Source of the DNA: Acanthopleura granulata
Taxonomy: Eukaryota > Mollusca > Polyplacophora > Chitonida > Chitonidae
Reading direction: 5' to 3'
DNA length: 64,000 nt
Assembly: GCA_016165875.1 (NCBI GenBank)
Contig: JABBOT010000001.1
Coordinates: 16,072,876-16,136,875, forward strand
Shown here: positions 47,821 through 60,200 of the stretch, one piece after another
Layout of the letters: each line of letters starts with the position of its first letter
Position numbering within the stretch: the first letter of the stretch is position 1
Made by a program: the position numbers and the translations under genes
Notes under the pieces: generated by a model
The model's database searches: none
What the model saw: only the letters and a program-made list of their open reading frames with translations
Told to the model about the DNA's origin: nothing

Positions 47821-48835
47821 TCACAGACTACGAGCGGACGGGCCAATCGTGGTATATGCCTATATCAGCTGATATACATGAGCTACGCCTACAGTATTTT
47901 CATTTTCTCTTTCGGTTTCTTATTTGGTATTTACTTGATAGCCGGTGAACGTCACTTAAAAACCCAATTTTGCCCGGAAAAGGCCTACACCCCCTGTTTA
48001 AGCAATATATAAGGTATAATATTAATAAACCATTAATATAATGTTGATGGGCAATATGGATATCCATGAGGTAATTGTAGGCAATTAATTACGCGTGCTA
48101 TTAGACCGCATGCCACTGACGGCTTCATTGAACTTGTAAATATTTTGACAACATCAGCTTCACTGGGCTACAAATAATTCCTAACATATGATCATCATTG
48201 ACATATTAAATTGCAACTCCAGTATAGTGCCGGGGGAAAAGATCTGTGGCGTCATCGTTATCTAATTTGCATACCGAGTTTTTCGGTAGCACTCAGTACT
48301 GAACCTTCGGGCCTTCAGCAGGCCTAGCAAGCCCTACATCCAGCAAATAAGAGGACGATCCGATGGACGATTGAGGGGGAAATCGAAAGACAGATATACA
48401 GGCAGTTTTTCATTCTATTTCGTGAACCTCAATCAAACAAAATTCTACAGTGGTGTGAACATGATAAAATGGTGTCATGTCTGAACTGTAAAATCCAAAT
48501 TATTTGCAAAGCAATGCTTAAGGTTGTAAGAAATACAGACAGTGTGATAAATTACATGTTATAGTTACACGGAATTATTTTAACTACTGGTCATCCTGAG
48601 ATCGCTATAGAATATTGCTGATTTAGCGGTGTAGAACATATTCTTGTATTCACGAACTCGATTCAAGAGAACTCTTTATTATTGGCGTTGACATTACGGC
48701 TTATTTTACCGTCTTCAACCCTCTTTTTCCACTTTGTTTTGCAGGCTGTTTATAGACTCCTCCTGGATCTAAAATAATCAAACTCTTTGAGTGATAAATA
48801 AGCATCCATTTTCCTGGGAACATCGACTCTGTCAG

Positions 48836-48921
48836 CTATGATTCCAAGTGGGCAGCAGCTTACCAGCACGTGCGAAGTCCAGAAACCAGCGGACTAAAAA
48901 TGGCCGTGGCTATTGTTTCAG
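48836..48921 (+). CDS. Probable penultimate exon of an unrecognised gene
   Basis: Acceptor CTCTGTCAG|C, donor TTTCAG|GTGTTT; phase 2 in, phase 1 out, which fits the next exon exactly. It would encode YDSKWAAAYQHVRSPETSGL and KMAVAIVSG. No family recognised. The donor is weak, and the upstream exons and start codon were not found. An alternative is that this stretch is part of a longer exon opening at about 48802. Confidence 0.35.
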
Positions 48922-49030
48922 GTGTTTGCCGTATACCACTCTCGGCGGGGGTAGGTTTTACCGAGATGGGGTGAAGGGCGGAGGGTAGGGGATATAGGGT
49001 CGTTGTTCCTGATTCTAACCCGTTTGCCAG

Positions 49031-49143
49031 GTCACCATTACCAGTCACTGACCATCGGTAGTCCGGACACGGCCCATGACGGTGTGAAGGTGACCAGGGC
49101 TGTTCCCTACACCTTGACCGAGTCGGCTCAGAGGAAGCGCTAA
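49031..49143 (+). CDS. Probable terminal exon of an unrecognised gene
   Basis: Acceptor CGTTTGCCAG|GT. Only the phase-1 frame is open: HHYQSLTIGSPDTAHDGVKV then TRAVPYTLTESAQRKR and TAA (49141-49143). GC content and codon use resemble the PLCD exons, and an AATAAA signal lies 287 nt downstream. I do not recognise the protein family. The gene would sit between PLCD and ALX on the same strand. Confidence 0.5.
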
Positions 49144-49455
49144 GGAATGGTCTGCATGCCGCTCTTCAGCATGAGAGGAACTACACTATGTCCGACTGGT
49201 CAGCACATGTCCGCGTCCTCACAAACCAGCTATATTACGGTCAAATGACCATTGTTCAGTGTGTCAAGCTGACCGATTCTCATTGTTCTCATTATAACCA
49301 TAACTCAGTGACCATGTGCCCGTCTGTTTGGCCACGTGGTGGGATCGGTGTTTACCAAACACACAAAAACAGACTCTGTCCCAGTGTCTGTATCTAACGC
49401 TCTCAACTGAATGTGTAACTTCTCTTGAAAATAAATACAGAGCTGTAAAGTTCAA
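49144..49455 (+). terminator. Probable 3' UTR and poly(A) signal of the unrecognised gene
   Basis: AATAAA at 49430-49435 lies in a suitable position after the TAA at 49143. Cleavage would be expected about 15-25 nt later. The interval has no other feature. Confidence 0.5.
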
Positions 49456-49824
49456 CAATTCTTTTGAGTGGTAAAGGAGAGGTTGAAATTTTTAATGCTG
49501 AATTTCAATGCAGGGCTATAGAAAATAAATCTTTTAAGTTTTCTTGCATTTTAGGTGAGCGAGGTGCAGATATTTTGAGCCTGTTCCGTTACACACACCA
49601 CTATCTATGCATCTTTGTAGGCTGTGGTCATTGGGAAACAACAAGGGACAGCGCCCAGTAAGACATCATTCATCAAGAAAAAGTTTTATATTATACTTCA
49701 CGCTGGCTTCGATGCAACTCTCAGTGGTTTGGATTCATTTTTTGGAATCAAGATTTCTAAGGTGTATGGCCATGTCGCTCTCTGGTTTCTGTTAACGATA
49801 AGTCTGGTCATTGTAAATAATATG

Positions 49825-49826
<2 letters not shown>

Positions 49827-49891
<65 letters not shown>

Positions 49892-49917
49892 ATAAATAAA
49901 TAAATAAATAAATAAAT
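49827..49917. repeat. (GATA)n then (TAAA)n microsatellite
   Basis: About 15 GATA units run directly into about 7 AAAT units. It may be an expanded A-rich tail of a retroposon, but no body is recognisable on either side. Confidence 0.95.
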
Positions 49918-50663
49918 GTCATGAAAAGATTTGTTGGTTTGCTTTTGGATGCTTTTAGGTTAGGCAAACATAGACCACCAGGTTTATCATCACACAATTT
50001 ATAAGGATAACAACTTCTGATTTATTATACGGCAACATTTCGACGTACATTCTAACATCTTTGCCAGGTGAATAACAACGATGTTGGTGACTTGAAAATA
50101 ATGGAATGGACCGGAAAAGCGGATATGCACAATACATATTTAATGGAATGTATTTCAAGCTTCCTAGCATCTGCCCAGTATGATATGACAGGAATCAATC
50201 ATTTGTTATTTTGTTGCATAATCGACTAAGCAGGTCCGAGGCTTGGGCCCTTTATATATCCCTCATTTCACGTTTATATTAAATATGATGACAACATATC
50301 ATTCTGAGTAATTATATAAACCAATGCGTCGATTCACTTGTAGTTAATTTCATTGCACTTTTTGGCGTAATTCTGTTTAAACCATGATACTAGAGGTGGA
50401 GTAGATTGCTGCTATTTCATCATATCCAGGAATAGATAGACTAAATCTCTAACCAAGATAAATTGATAACAGGCCGGATTTCAACGGTAATCTTAAACTG
50501 TTGTTGCTGCTCTAATTTCACTCGCCATGATGCAGCCCTTTGTGTTGACTTTATATGTCTTTTTTTGGGAGGGGGGGGGGCTGAATGAAGCACTCTTTGT
50601 GGTACCTTTATCAGAGACAGAATTATTTCACTAGGTTCCATAGCGTTACGAAGACTATATTAT

Positions 50664-50694
<31 letters not shown>

Positions 50695-50927
50695 TATTCG
50701 GGCTATATACATGGAAACAGTAATACATTACTTTCCACACCAGCAAGATCTGACTGTGAATGTCAGTGGTGGCACCAGTTGAGAATGCTTTCATGCAGTT
50801 CTATTACCAAAATTCTTACTGGCAATATCAATATCTTTCAGAATTTTATCTTTACATGTCAGTGCATGCTTTTCTCCCTTCCACTGCAAGCGTTTTTAGC
50901 TGTCTGACATCCGCGATGTAAATAATT

Positions 50928-51016
50928 TACTTCCAGATAACTATCTTCCGTTATTATATATATACATTATATATATATATATATATATATTAACGGAAGA
51001 TAGTTACCTGGAAGTA
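50928..51016. repeat. Inverted repeat with AT-rich loop
   Basis: Arms 50928-50953 and 50991-51016 are reverse complements over 26 bp with one mismatch (core CTATCTTCCGTTA), separated by a TA-rich loop of 37 bp. Confidence 0.9.
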
Positions 51017-53860
51017 GAGATAGTAAACAGTTCACAACGCTGTCGGAAAGGCATAAACCGTCTGCAATGTCCAGTGTGTCAAGCCACAGTGTAGCGACAG
51101 CCTTTTCTGTAATATGCTAACACATGTTTCGTTTCTTTTTACTTCTATTTGGTTAGGTACACATTCAAAAGCAGAGCATATACACATCATGTCGTTTGCT
51201 TCTAAAACCAACCTCAGGTCTGGTATCCGGGCAATATATTGATCTTAACGTGTTGGCATCTGCATGGAAGGTTACACAGATAGGCCCAAATGTCAAACTT
51301 GGTCGAATAATTATACTGCTAAAGACAGTTTTCGACTTACATTTATTCCGCCATATTATAGTAGTAATTAAAATAATGTCTCTGAAATGTACACTTAATA
51401 TTTACTGTCCTAAGATAGGGACGTCAGTAACGAACGTCCAGTGTAACCTTTTGTCATGGCTGAATATGATGTCGATGCATATTTCACGATTTCCAACATC
51501 CTGACATCTTCATCGTGTAACCTCGCTAAAATGACAGCGTATTAAAATAAGTATCCACTTTAAGATAAAACACATTTTTACAGGTGAAAATTCAACAGGT
51601 GCTTTACGATTTTGGTTACCTATGTGAAGACCGTAATTGTGAAATACCACTCAATCGTCATTCTGTGGATTCGAATGTTTGGTGATTTTGGATTATTTAT
51701 ATGTAGACTAATTACTGGTTTTTAAAACTTCATAAAGTACAGAAGTATATGTTTGAATTTTCGTTTACATTTGCTAAATAATTTACAGTTTAAGTTATAT
51801 ACATCGTTCTTGGTGTAATTGCGCAATTTATATTCAGCTTAACAATTTTATTTGGTTATATCTATACCGTAACTTACTTGATGACTTTTGTAGATCTGTC
51901 AAGTATTATATATATATATATATATATATATGTATGATGAACGTAATCGTACACATCTACTGGTGTAACACAGTGGGCGTGGCCCGGGGAGTGATAATTG
52001 AACCTCAAATTGAGACCGTAGCTAGACAGGTCCCGGGGGAGGTGATGTCAGTGTGTGTGCGGTAAGGCTATAACCGTGGGTCAGGAGAGACTGGGTAAGC
52101 TCACAGCCTGCTTCCTCCGCCAGTTTGACTGAAGGATATCTCTCCGATTAGGGAACTGGCCTGTCCCTGTTATTTCATCACTAATTATATGTACCGCTTT
52201 ATCGTTAAACTGCGAGAGCGTGAGTTTCGGGAGTGTAAACTGGCTAGTGTAAAGCGATCCTCCAAGGAAAAAGTGGTCAATAAAACGAGCAAAGGAAATA
52301 AACATGGTATATATATACCGAAGCAATTTTTCCTCTGTTTTTTTATTTTTTTTCTCTATTGCCAGATGTTATTTGTTGGAATCATGACTGTGCTAACACT
52401 TCCGATATGATGTGGTATTCACTTCATGGTAGCGTACGTTTGAAACGCTGAAGTCTTTTCAACAGGGTTGCCACATTGGATCGCTTTGCCATGCAAAGAC
52501 ACCCAAGATGATCCCTTCCACAACTACCTGTTGTCAAAAGAATGAACGTGCTATTGCTATGTGATACATGGTAATGCTCCCATATTACACCATGCATTTG
52601 GTAGAATAAAGGTCAGAAATAAACACAGGTTAATACGGCGGTAGATAATCTTTCTGCCTAAAACATCTCGGTAGGTTGTATATGAGTTTCAACGCAATGT
52701 ACATGTAGGCCTACATCTGTATATAAAGCCTGGTGATGAATTGCTCTGTGAAGTCATCATGTGCCATCGCAAGAAAAGGAACAAAACATCTACTGATTTG
52801 CATCATTCAATTGATTTAATTCATGTTGCACATTGTATGTGGTTCTACAAGTAACAATTCAGACATTAATTTTTTTGGCCATTTTGAGGGATCAATGGAA
52901 TGGTCCACCTTGGATATGTCACAAAAAGTTTTTTGTTATCTTTGGTATTCTCAACTTGTACTTCATATTCAAGAAATTCTGGTTGTTTTGCTGGTCTATA
53001 TGGCAAGCACGTGCTTCTATTATCAGTGTATTACCATCGGCATGCTCATTATCTGGTGAAATATAAAGGTATTATAAGACAATTAACATTTTTGATGCAG
53101 CACAAGAATAAATTTTTGACATGCTAACATATCGATTATAATGTAAAAGATTACCACAAAGACAGTAAAACCTGAGTAGCGATGACAGGGTGATAGTTGA
53201 CAAATGGTCACACATAACCGGGGAAAATCCGGCCTCTGATCAACTTGCCTCAGTTAGCGTTTTATGCTAAATGCTCAATTTAAATGTTTAAAAAGTAACA
53301 ACTTACACACACCTTCTGGTCCCATGACTTACACCTGGTTAGGTAAAAACGATGCGGTGATGATAGTTGAAATTTATCAGACGTCACTGGTCGACAATTA
53401 CTCAAAATGCACATTATGTCACATTGAATGGCTAGGTGTCGATGTTTTACAGAAAATGTTTGATAGGATTCCGAGTATTACCATTTTTCAGGTCTCAACG
53501 CCCGCCCTCCATGTATCACTCAATAAAATGGCAAACTTGCATAGCTTTAAAGCCGCAAAATGCTAACTGTGTTTGTTGGTGGTTTTCAACAATTCCTAAC
53601 TTGTACACGCTTGCATGAGAAGAAAAGATCATTTGACCATAACAAATTTGCATCAGCGAATGCATGAACGTCATAAATTTGATTTCGCTAAAATGGGTAC
53701 AGTTATACACATATCGAAGCAATATCATAATGAAGGTCTACATGGCAGGAATTTAAAGATACTCAGAGTAAAATTCTTTCCTAAAAAGTTACCTTTGAGC
53801 GACATAAAAACAAAAAAATATATAGGTTTACATAAATGGTAACTACTCCAGCGTGGATGT

Positions 53861-53892
53861 GATTAATTAGAATCCCTCGTGTAATTAATTAT
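53861..53892. promoter_or_regulatory. Paired TAATTA homeodomain-site cluster upstream of ALX
   Basis: ATTAATTAG (53862-53870) and TAATTAATTA (53882-53891) give several overlapping homeodomain core sites within 32 bp, including a TAAT-TA-ATTA palindrome of the kind bound by paired-class dimers. It lies 1.8 kb before the ALX start codon. A regulatory role is inference. Confidence 0.3.
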
Positions 53893-55269
53893 GTGGACAG
53901 CTCCCGACCGCCGTGATAGAATCTGAGATCGGTGGGGTCTGTCCACACAGACACGCACAAGTGGTGAGGATTACCTACGAGCCCTGATAACCAGCCCCCT
54001 AGCGCACAGACAAGGCGGCAGGTTTGATGTTAAGTGTTTCATGCAGTTTCTAAATTGAATCTGGTTGTTGTTGTAATGGCTGGTTTAACTTATCCCCTGA
54101 CCGCATCTCGCTTTACGTAACACTACCTAGTTTATTTTTGGTTGTCGGGTTAAGTGGTGGTCTCGCCTGCTTGCCTCGCCTCTCCGATAACTTACGGTGA
54201 GTTAGCAGTAATTAACCTGTCAGTTAAAATGACTGGTACGACTCCAAGAGAACGTTAGTAGTTGGCAACATCTAATATATCATAGCAACGACTGGTACCA
54301 CATTCACTGTCAGAAAAAAAAAAAACTAACCCGGGAACTTAAATATTTCGAAGCATTAATTCGTACAATTTTTAAAGAAAGAAATTGGCTCCAGAACAAA
54401 GACGTGAATCGTTAAGTTGTCGAATATCAACTTTAGGCATTGTTCGAAAGGTAGAAATTAAAATCAGATTTCGGATTTAAGAATAAGAGAAACTGCGATG
54501 AGTTATCTCTTGAGTTTCACCCCTCCAGGCTCATACCCCCCACCCACACTCACAATCCACAAACGAGACCTCATCCTAGTCCACTCGGAGGACATGTGGC
54601 GTATTTGTTGCTTCATTTCAATATTTTGGGCCAAACTGGGGAGCTGTGAAGCCTAAATCGTATCAAATGTCAAATCCGTCAAACAAATGCACCAGAAGTC
54701 ATCTGCACACCCAATGCCTGTTCTCCACTGTCCCAGGGAATAACTGGTGTTACATATGTCGGTGTAAACTTGTCAAGACATAAAGCATATACATACGTTG
54801 GCATATATAAGTTAATTTGAAATTTGTGAAATTCGGTTTATTGTTCAATGCCAATGTTAAATTTTTATGCTGAGATTCAACCTCTATGCTGACCGGATTG
54901 ATTCCTGTCATATCAAACTTCGTTTTTGGTTTGCTAAGGAGACACAGGGACTAAAAATTACATTTACACAAAACCGACACCATGCATTTCTCAGAACGTT
55001 GTAGCCCTTCATTTGGCTTTCAAGGAGGTCTAATTTAAGAAAAGTATAATTAGAATATAATTTATAATGTAATTTAATTTATAGATTGAACACTTGCGAA
55101 ATGAAGTATTTCTCTTTCGCTTTCAGGACATTTCGTTATAGAATAAATTCTTCTAATGTACTACTGAAGTCTAAAAGAAAACACAGTTTCAAAACGTTTA
55201 AACTTTTTATATATGATTAAGGTACAAGCGATAGGTGTATATGTCTAGGCCTACAAACTGTGCCTGAAA

Positions 55270-55649
55270 GCTGCCAATCAGCCGTCACTCAGCACAAACA
55301 ATAATCCCAGGCTCAGATTGGCTCGACTTGTATTCCAGTAACGGCATATTCCTCCCTACCGACCAATCATCTTAAAGCCTTGCACGTCGTCCTCAGCAAT
55401 TGGCTGAGAGTTGTGTTACACACGAATGCTAAACGTTAGTAATCCTCAAAATAGTGATCAGAGTAATTCGGCATTTTCGCTGTCAGTTTTATTCACAGAC
55501 TAGTGGAAAGATTTTCGACTTACACCTCCCTGTCCAAAGACCTACCTCAATGAATTTCAAAAGTTTTATTTGACGAAGTTCGGGAAAAGCCAAGACATTT
55601 GGGACGCTGCAAAAGCTAAGATACGAGTCATCCTAGTTGATCACACTAG
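55270..55649 (+). promoter_or_regulatory. Probable ALX promoter with CCAAT-box cluster, and 5' UTR
   Basis: Four CCAAT boxes lie within 130 bp: CCAAT at 55274 and 55363, and the inverted ATTGG at 55317 and 55399. A TAATCC homeodomain-type site is at about 55302. No TATA box was recognised. The last codon before the ATG is an in-frame TAG (55647-55649), so translation cannot start further upstream in this frame. Confidence 0.5.
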
Positions 55650-55968
55650 ATGAGTATGTCATCAGCTTTACCCCAGTTTATTAAGGCAGAATCCCACTTC
55701 CCTGTCTTCATGCCAGGATTCACCCCACGGGCCGATGACATTTCCGGGACTCGACCCCTCGTCCGCCAGTCAGTTAGCGCCTCTAGCATACCCGAGACCC
55801 CGGGGGTGGTGTATCCTGGGAGCGGCCTCAGCCCCATCAGCGAGCCCAGCATCGCCCACAGCCCCCGACACAAAGGCAACAACTTAGCTCCTCTGTCAAA
55901 GAATTGTCATAATCAACACTCTATCGATGAGATTCTGGGCAAAAACAAGCACCAAAGTTTGAGCAAAG
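55650..55968 (+). CDS. ALX: ALX coding exon 1
   Basis: Starts ATGAGTATG; either Met1 (55650) or Met3 (55656) could be used. Donor GCAAAG|GTAGGT, phase 1. Encodes residues 1-106 plus one base, with the octapeptide [11 protein letters not shown] near the end. Octapeptide and homeodomain lie on different exons. Confidence 0.88.
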
Positions 55969-57292
55969 GTAGGTCTGTGGTAGAAACCAGTACTGAGGAG
56001 GCTGTGGAGGGCCGGTGAGGTACGGGCGGTGGGGTACGGCCGGTGGGGGACGGGGATCGTAATAACAGCGTGTTATTTACCTTCAACGCTTGCCGACCAA
56101 ATACCGCCTCTGGCAGACCTGTAACTATTCGCATATGCTATACACACATCCACCACGATGGTCTGTGACAATTCAGGCTGTCCGTACCCAAAACACCATT
56201 CAGTGAACGCTGTGAGCAGAAATAGTGCATAAAAGCTAACAGTATAAGGACTCGAAAATAGGAGTTCCTTGGTTAAGGTGTTCACTTTGGTTCACGATCT
56301 AATTGAAGACCGGAAGCAAAAATAAGGATGTTACAAATATGTTTATCTAGTTGGTGATGTTGAACAAACCGCATTTGTACATCGGTGATAAAATCTCGGA
56401 GTTTGGGGTGTTGCGTCATTTATTGCCCTTCTACTGGGATTTTCAGAGCCTCTCCCACCACCGCATGAATTCCTCCTGGGGTCTATCGTGCCCGTTAGGA
56501 GCAGGTAACCTCTCAGAATCAGATAGGATGAGTTAGAAGTATAAGATAACACACGGCAACTGCCCTTGCCGGATTCTGCCAAAATATCCTACCATCAGAC
56601 ATTGTACACTTGACGCTAACATGCCGACAAGAACTTCAAACCAAACAGCTTTCATTGGTTGTCATTAACTGGCCGTTAGCTGTCAAGATGGAAGAATCTG
56701 TCACTGCACTGGACCATTAGAAAGGTTCCATACTGGCCCGAATATATCGCAACCAGGGCAATAATTGTTCTCATAACTTCTGCATGTGTTTCGAACAGTT
56801 CTTTCACTGCGCTGGAATGATGGATATCACGTGTGTATGTTATAAACTAAAAGTTATTCCTTATGTTTTGTTGCAGGCACCATGGGCGACAAGAAACCAG
56901 GAGAGACTTGGGAGTCCGTCCGCCTTATGTCCCCCGTCAGTGAGGTAGGGGACTTGGAGGATGCAGAGGTGAGCTCCCCGGGCCAAGGGCCCGTCTCTCC
57001 CGGGACAGGGAGGCACTCCCCTGGCGACAGCGACTCTCTGTCCCCTGTTTCACTGCACCATGGGGAAGACAGCAAAGACGAAGCGGAACTGTCGGAAAAA
57101 GCTCACTCCCTGGACGGGGACAAATCGGACGACAGTTCAGACGCCAAGAAAAAGAAGCGTCGGAATCGGACAACTTTTACGAGTTACCAACTTGAAGAGA
57201 TGGAGAAGGTATTTCAGCGGACGCACTATCCTGACGTGTACGCCCGGGAGCAACTGGCCTTGCGCTGTGACCTCACCGAGGCCCGGGTACAG
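55650..57292 (+). CDS. ALX: ALX/aristaless-like paired-class homeobox gene (5' part, 2 exons in window)
   Basis: A nuclear DNA-binding transcription factor. The visible part is 245 residues. HSIDEILG (about 91-98) is the octapeptide motif of many paired-class proteins, a Groucho-recruiting element. Residues 200-245 are homeodomain positions 1-46: [20 protein letters not shown], then [34 protein letters not shown] and [10 protein letters not shown] are closer to vertebrate ALX1/3/4 than to Arx, Rx or Shox. Upstream lies a Ser/Pro/Asp-rich linker with repeated SP sites, then KKKKRR, a likely nuclear signal. Recognition residues 47-60, including position 50, and any C-terminal OAR domain are outside the window. 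Cys replaces the usual Thr in RTDL. The intron after ARVQ is at the classic paired-class position. Confidence 0.9.
55969..56876 (+). other. ALX intron 1
   Basis: 908 bp, GTAGGT...TTGTTGCAG, with a T-rich tract before the acceptor. G-rich repeated words follow the donor (GGTACGGGCGGTGGGGTACG, about 56018). No gene inside. Confidence 0.85.
56877..57292 (+). CDS. ALX: ALX coding exon 2 (linker and homeodomain residues 1-46)
   Basis: Acceptor TTGTTGCAG|GC, donor GTACAG|GTAAGT; phase 1 in, phase 0 out. Encodes residues 107-245. The exon is clearly more GC-rich than its surroundings. Reading past the donor reaches a stop at about 57422 without the WFQNRR motif, so splicing there is required for a full homeodomain. 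Confidence 0.93.
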
Positions 57293-60200
57293 GTAAGTCG
57301 TCTCTATACCCCAGGGCGAGCTGTGACACGTACATATGCAACTGTTCCTATGGCCTCACGGATTCCAGGCACTTGTAGGTACCGAGCTGAGAATACCAGC
57401 GTTAGGGCCGACATTCGTATATAACATTCTTAGACAGGGATGTTCCGGGTGTATAATCGTTATACCTTCATGTCAGATTTCTAAAACAATTTAAAACACT
57501 AGTTCCCAGAGAAATCATTAAGAAAATTGTATATAAATAATAAATAAATCTGATAACATGTATGACAGAGAAGCAATCATCAGTTTTCAGTGATTGAGTG
57601 AAGACAGTCGATATTCTTGGCATGATGTCCAATTCAAATTCAGAACAAGAATAACAGGAATAGAAATATATTTATGTCAATAGCGCTTCGATTGCCTCCG
57701 CTCATAGAACCATGTTGATGTAATAAGCATGGATGATTATACTGCCCCTATAGCACTGAGTTAAGTGAACTTAAATGCAACCAAATGACGCAGATCGTTA
57801 GAAATCTTGAACGCTCTGTTCATCCATATCCTCAAGAGGAGTCCTATACTTATTGTACAATTTAAGTAAAAATGTCACAATTTCGCCGTCACCTATAATT
57901 AAACCCAACTGTCTTCTTATATATCGGCCATACCTCGGTCAGTGAATTATACCCGATTTGTATGTAAGCATTCCCTAACTACAAGTGCACAATGTATGAA
58001 CCATAAAGTTGTAATTAAGTCTTAAGTCGCTTGTGTACACTTGCGGGCGCAGTGTTAAGATTGTCTTGCAGTAATTATACCATTATTTTAATATTACCAT
58101 GTCCAAGCAATGACATAAAGAATGAAAGTTATTAATAACAGTTAAAAGATATTTGTTGAAACTTAAATGTTAGTGACGTCTAAAGCAAAGTAATTTTGTT
58201 CAACTATTAATACAACATTTATCATTTGCACACTATATTGAAGGAATTTTAACAAACTGGGCCAGAATTATTTTAGCTTACATATAAGTGAAGTTATACA
58301 CATCCACTATGTCTGTTTTACAAGCACTAAAATTCGGAAAAAATAGAGGTTAATATTCGAAGTTTGTTCGATAAACTGACACCTATAAATGCAATATTAC
58401 ACACAACTATTCGCATGCAGGGTAGAGTTTATATATTGTTTATTACTCTCTATAAATGCGCCAATTGGATATTGGTAAAATCGAAAGTATTTATGTAAAC
58501 ACCAATATCTATGCAAATTCTGTTTGAGGGTGTATAATGAGAAATTGTTGAAAAAGAAACTGTAGAAAAATTTCGTAATATAAAAGATAAAATATAGGGT
58601 ATTGTACATTTCATATGTGAAGAGTTATCCCGATGAAATGATATAATGGTCGCAGTCCCAGAGCGAAAGGAGCATACAGAACAGTGAATGTTTGCTTAGT
58701 ATTTATAAATCTAGTTGTCACATCAGGCATTGCTACATCAATCTTTCTTCGTCGATAATCGTGCATTTATGAGACTATTGTCGAAAACAAAGACCTGAGC
58801 ACGAACCATCCAAGAAGTGAGTATGTATATAAAGGAAGACATTGGATTATATACTCATGTAAGGAGAAGTAGTTCATATTTTTCAATGATGCCGGAAAAA
58901 CAGAAGGAATATTGTAGGCGAGTAAATTTAATCAATATCCCAATCCTTAATTTACCATGCCATGATTTAATTGTCGATAATCGAAAATATGTATCTCACT
59001 TTCTGCTTTACATGCAGTTGATTTTCGTATATCCAACCTCGGGTTATATTCAGCGCGATGCATAGGCCTTTATGTGCTGCCTCTACATATGCCCAGGTTA
59101 AGCTGAATTCGACACAAGTATAGACACCTCATCCATATTTACTTACAAGAAAATTATATCCATTGTATAATATAAGAAGCTTACAGAGTGAAGGCATTTC
59201 ATGGAATACTCTTTAAATACAACAGTTTTTGTGGTATTTATAATTATTTGTGTCGTTGATTACGATGATCACTCAATAGTTTATTTGTCTATGAGAAGAC
59301 GAGATAGCTAAGTGTGATAAAATTTTATATTGTCTTGCATCACTTCACACAAAATGTCACTTAATACACTGTAACAACAGTTAAATGCTAAAATTATTAG
59401 TGAAAGAGGGCTTATGAAATGTCAAATATCCTGTTGGCGAGTTGAATTTTGAATTCCTAAACCATCTGTATATGTTTAATACTGAAAATAAAAAAAAGAC
59501 ATCATAAGACCATTATTTATTTGCAAACATGAGCACGAATGTTGCATGATTAGTTGAACAATTTATGTAATGGATGAAGTTGATCAAAGATAATCCTTCA
59601 AAGGGGATAATCTGATATTAAATCATTCTGTGGTAATCAAGATTGCGCATGGCATTGTGGCATGACAACATGTCAACAGTGAAAGATAAATCTCCTAATT
59701 TATTTTCATAGGCTACGGAAGAAAAAACCCAACCAATTAGAGTCATTCAGATATTGTTTGACGAGTTGAAAATAATTGTGACACTCGCAAATAGCAGTAT
59801 CCGGTGCTGGAAAGCTTAACTTTTCGATTTTACCTTGAGACCCTGTTTCATCACCATGCAAGTCAAAACATATATTTGTAATTTTCCGGAGAGCCATGTC
59901 TCAATACACTCTTGGATACAACTGTAAGTATGACAGTTGACCTATATATTTCTTCTCGGTGCCTCTGAGGCCTTGATAGTTTTTTGCATATTATTTTATT
60001 AAGTATTTAACACAGTTAATGGTTTGACTCCAGTTTATAAATTGCCACGTGAGGTATAGTGTATTACAGGCCTGCGGTCATGGCAATTAGTATACAAATA
60101 AGGCCTTCTACAACGCACAACATATACGTAGTATATATGCGTGCGGTGCTGTGGTGGTTTGTTCCTTTCTGTATATAATGGGATATTATCGACACATATT

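Larger units (their letters stand above)
49456..55260. other. Intergenic region upstream of ALX
   Basis: No supported gene. Contains a GATA/TAAA microsatellite, a short AT-loop hairpin, (TA)n runs at 50664-50692 and 51907-51931, a G-run at 50570-50580 and a cluster of TAATTA homeodomain sites. GCAACATTTCGACGTACATT at about 50031 resembles transposon termini but no element could be delimited. Confidence 0.6.

Noticed and set aside
48745..48775. Strong acceptor-like site TTTGTTTTGCAG|GCTG as an exon start
   Set aside because: All three frames reach a stop within about 11 codons and no usable donor follows; at most it could be a short alternative terminal exon.
49698..49997. Minus-strand frame with an Ile-Tyr-Leu-Ser repeat resembling a membrane helix
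   Set aside because: It is a translation of the GATA/TAAA microsatellite.
57293..57424. Continuation of the ALX frame past the exon 2 donor
   Set aside because: The added residues do not resemble homeodomain helix 3, and GTACAG|GTAAGT is a strong donor at the family's usual intron position.
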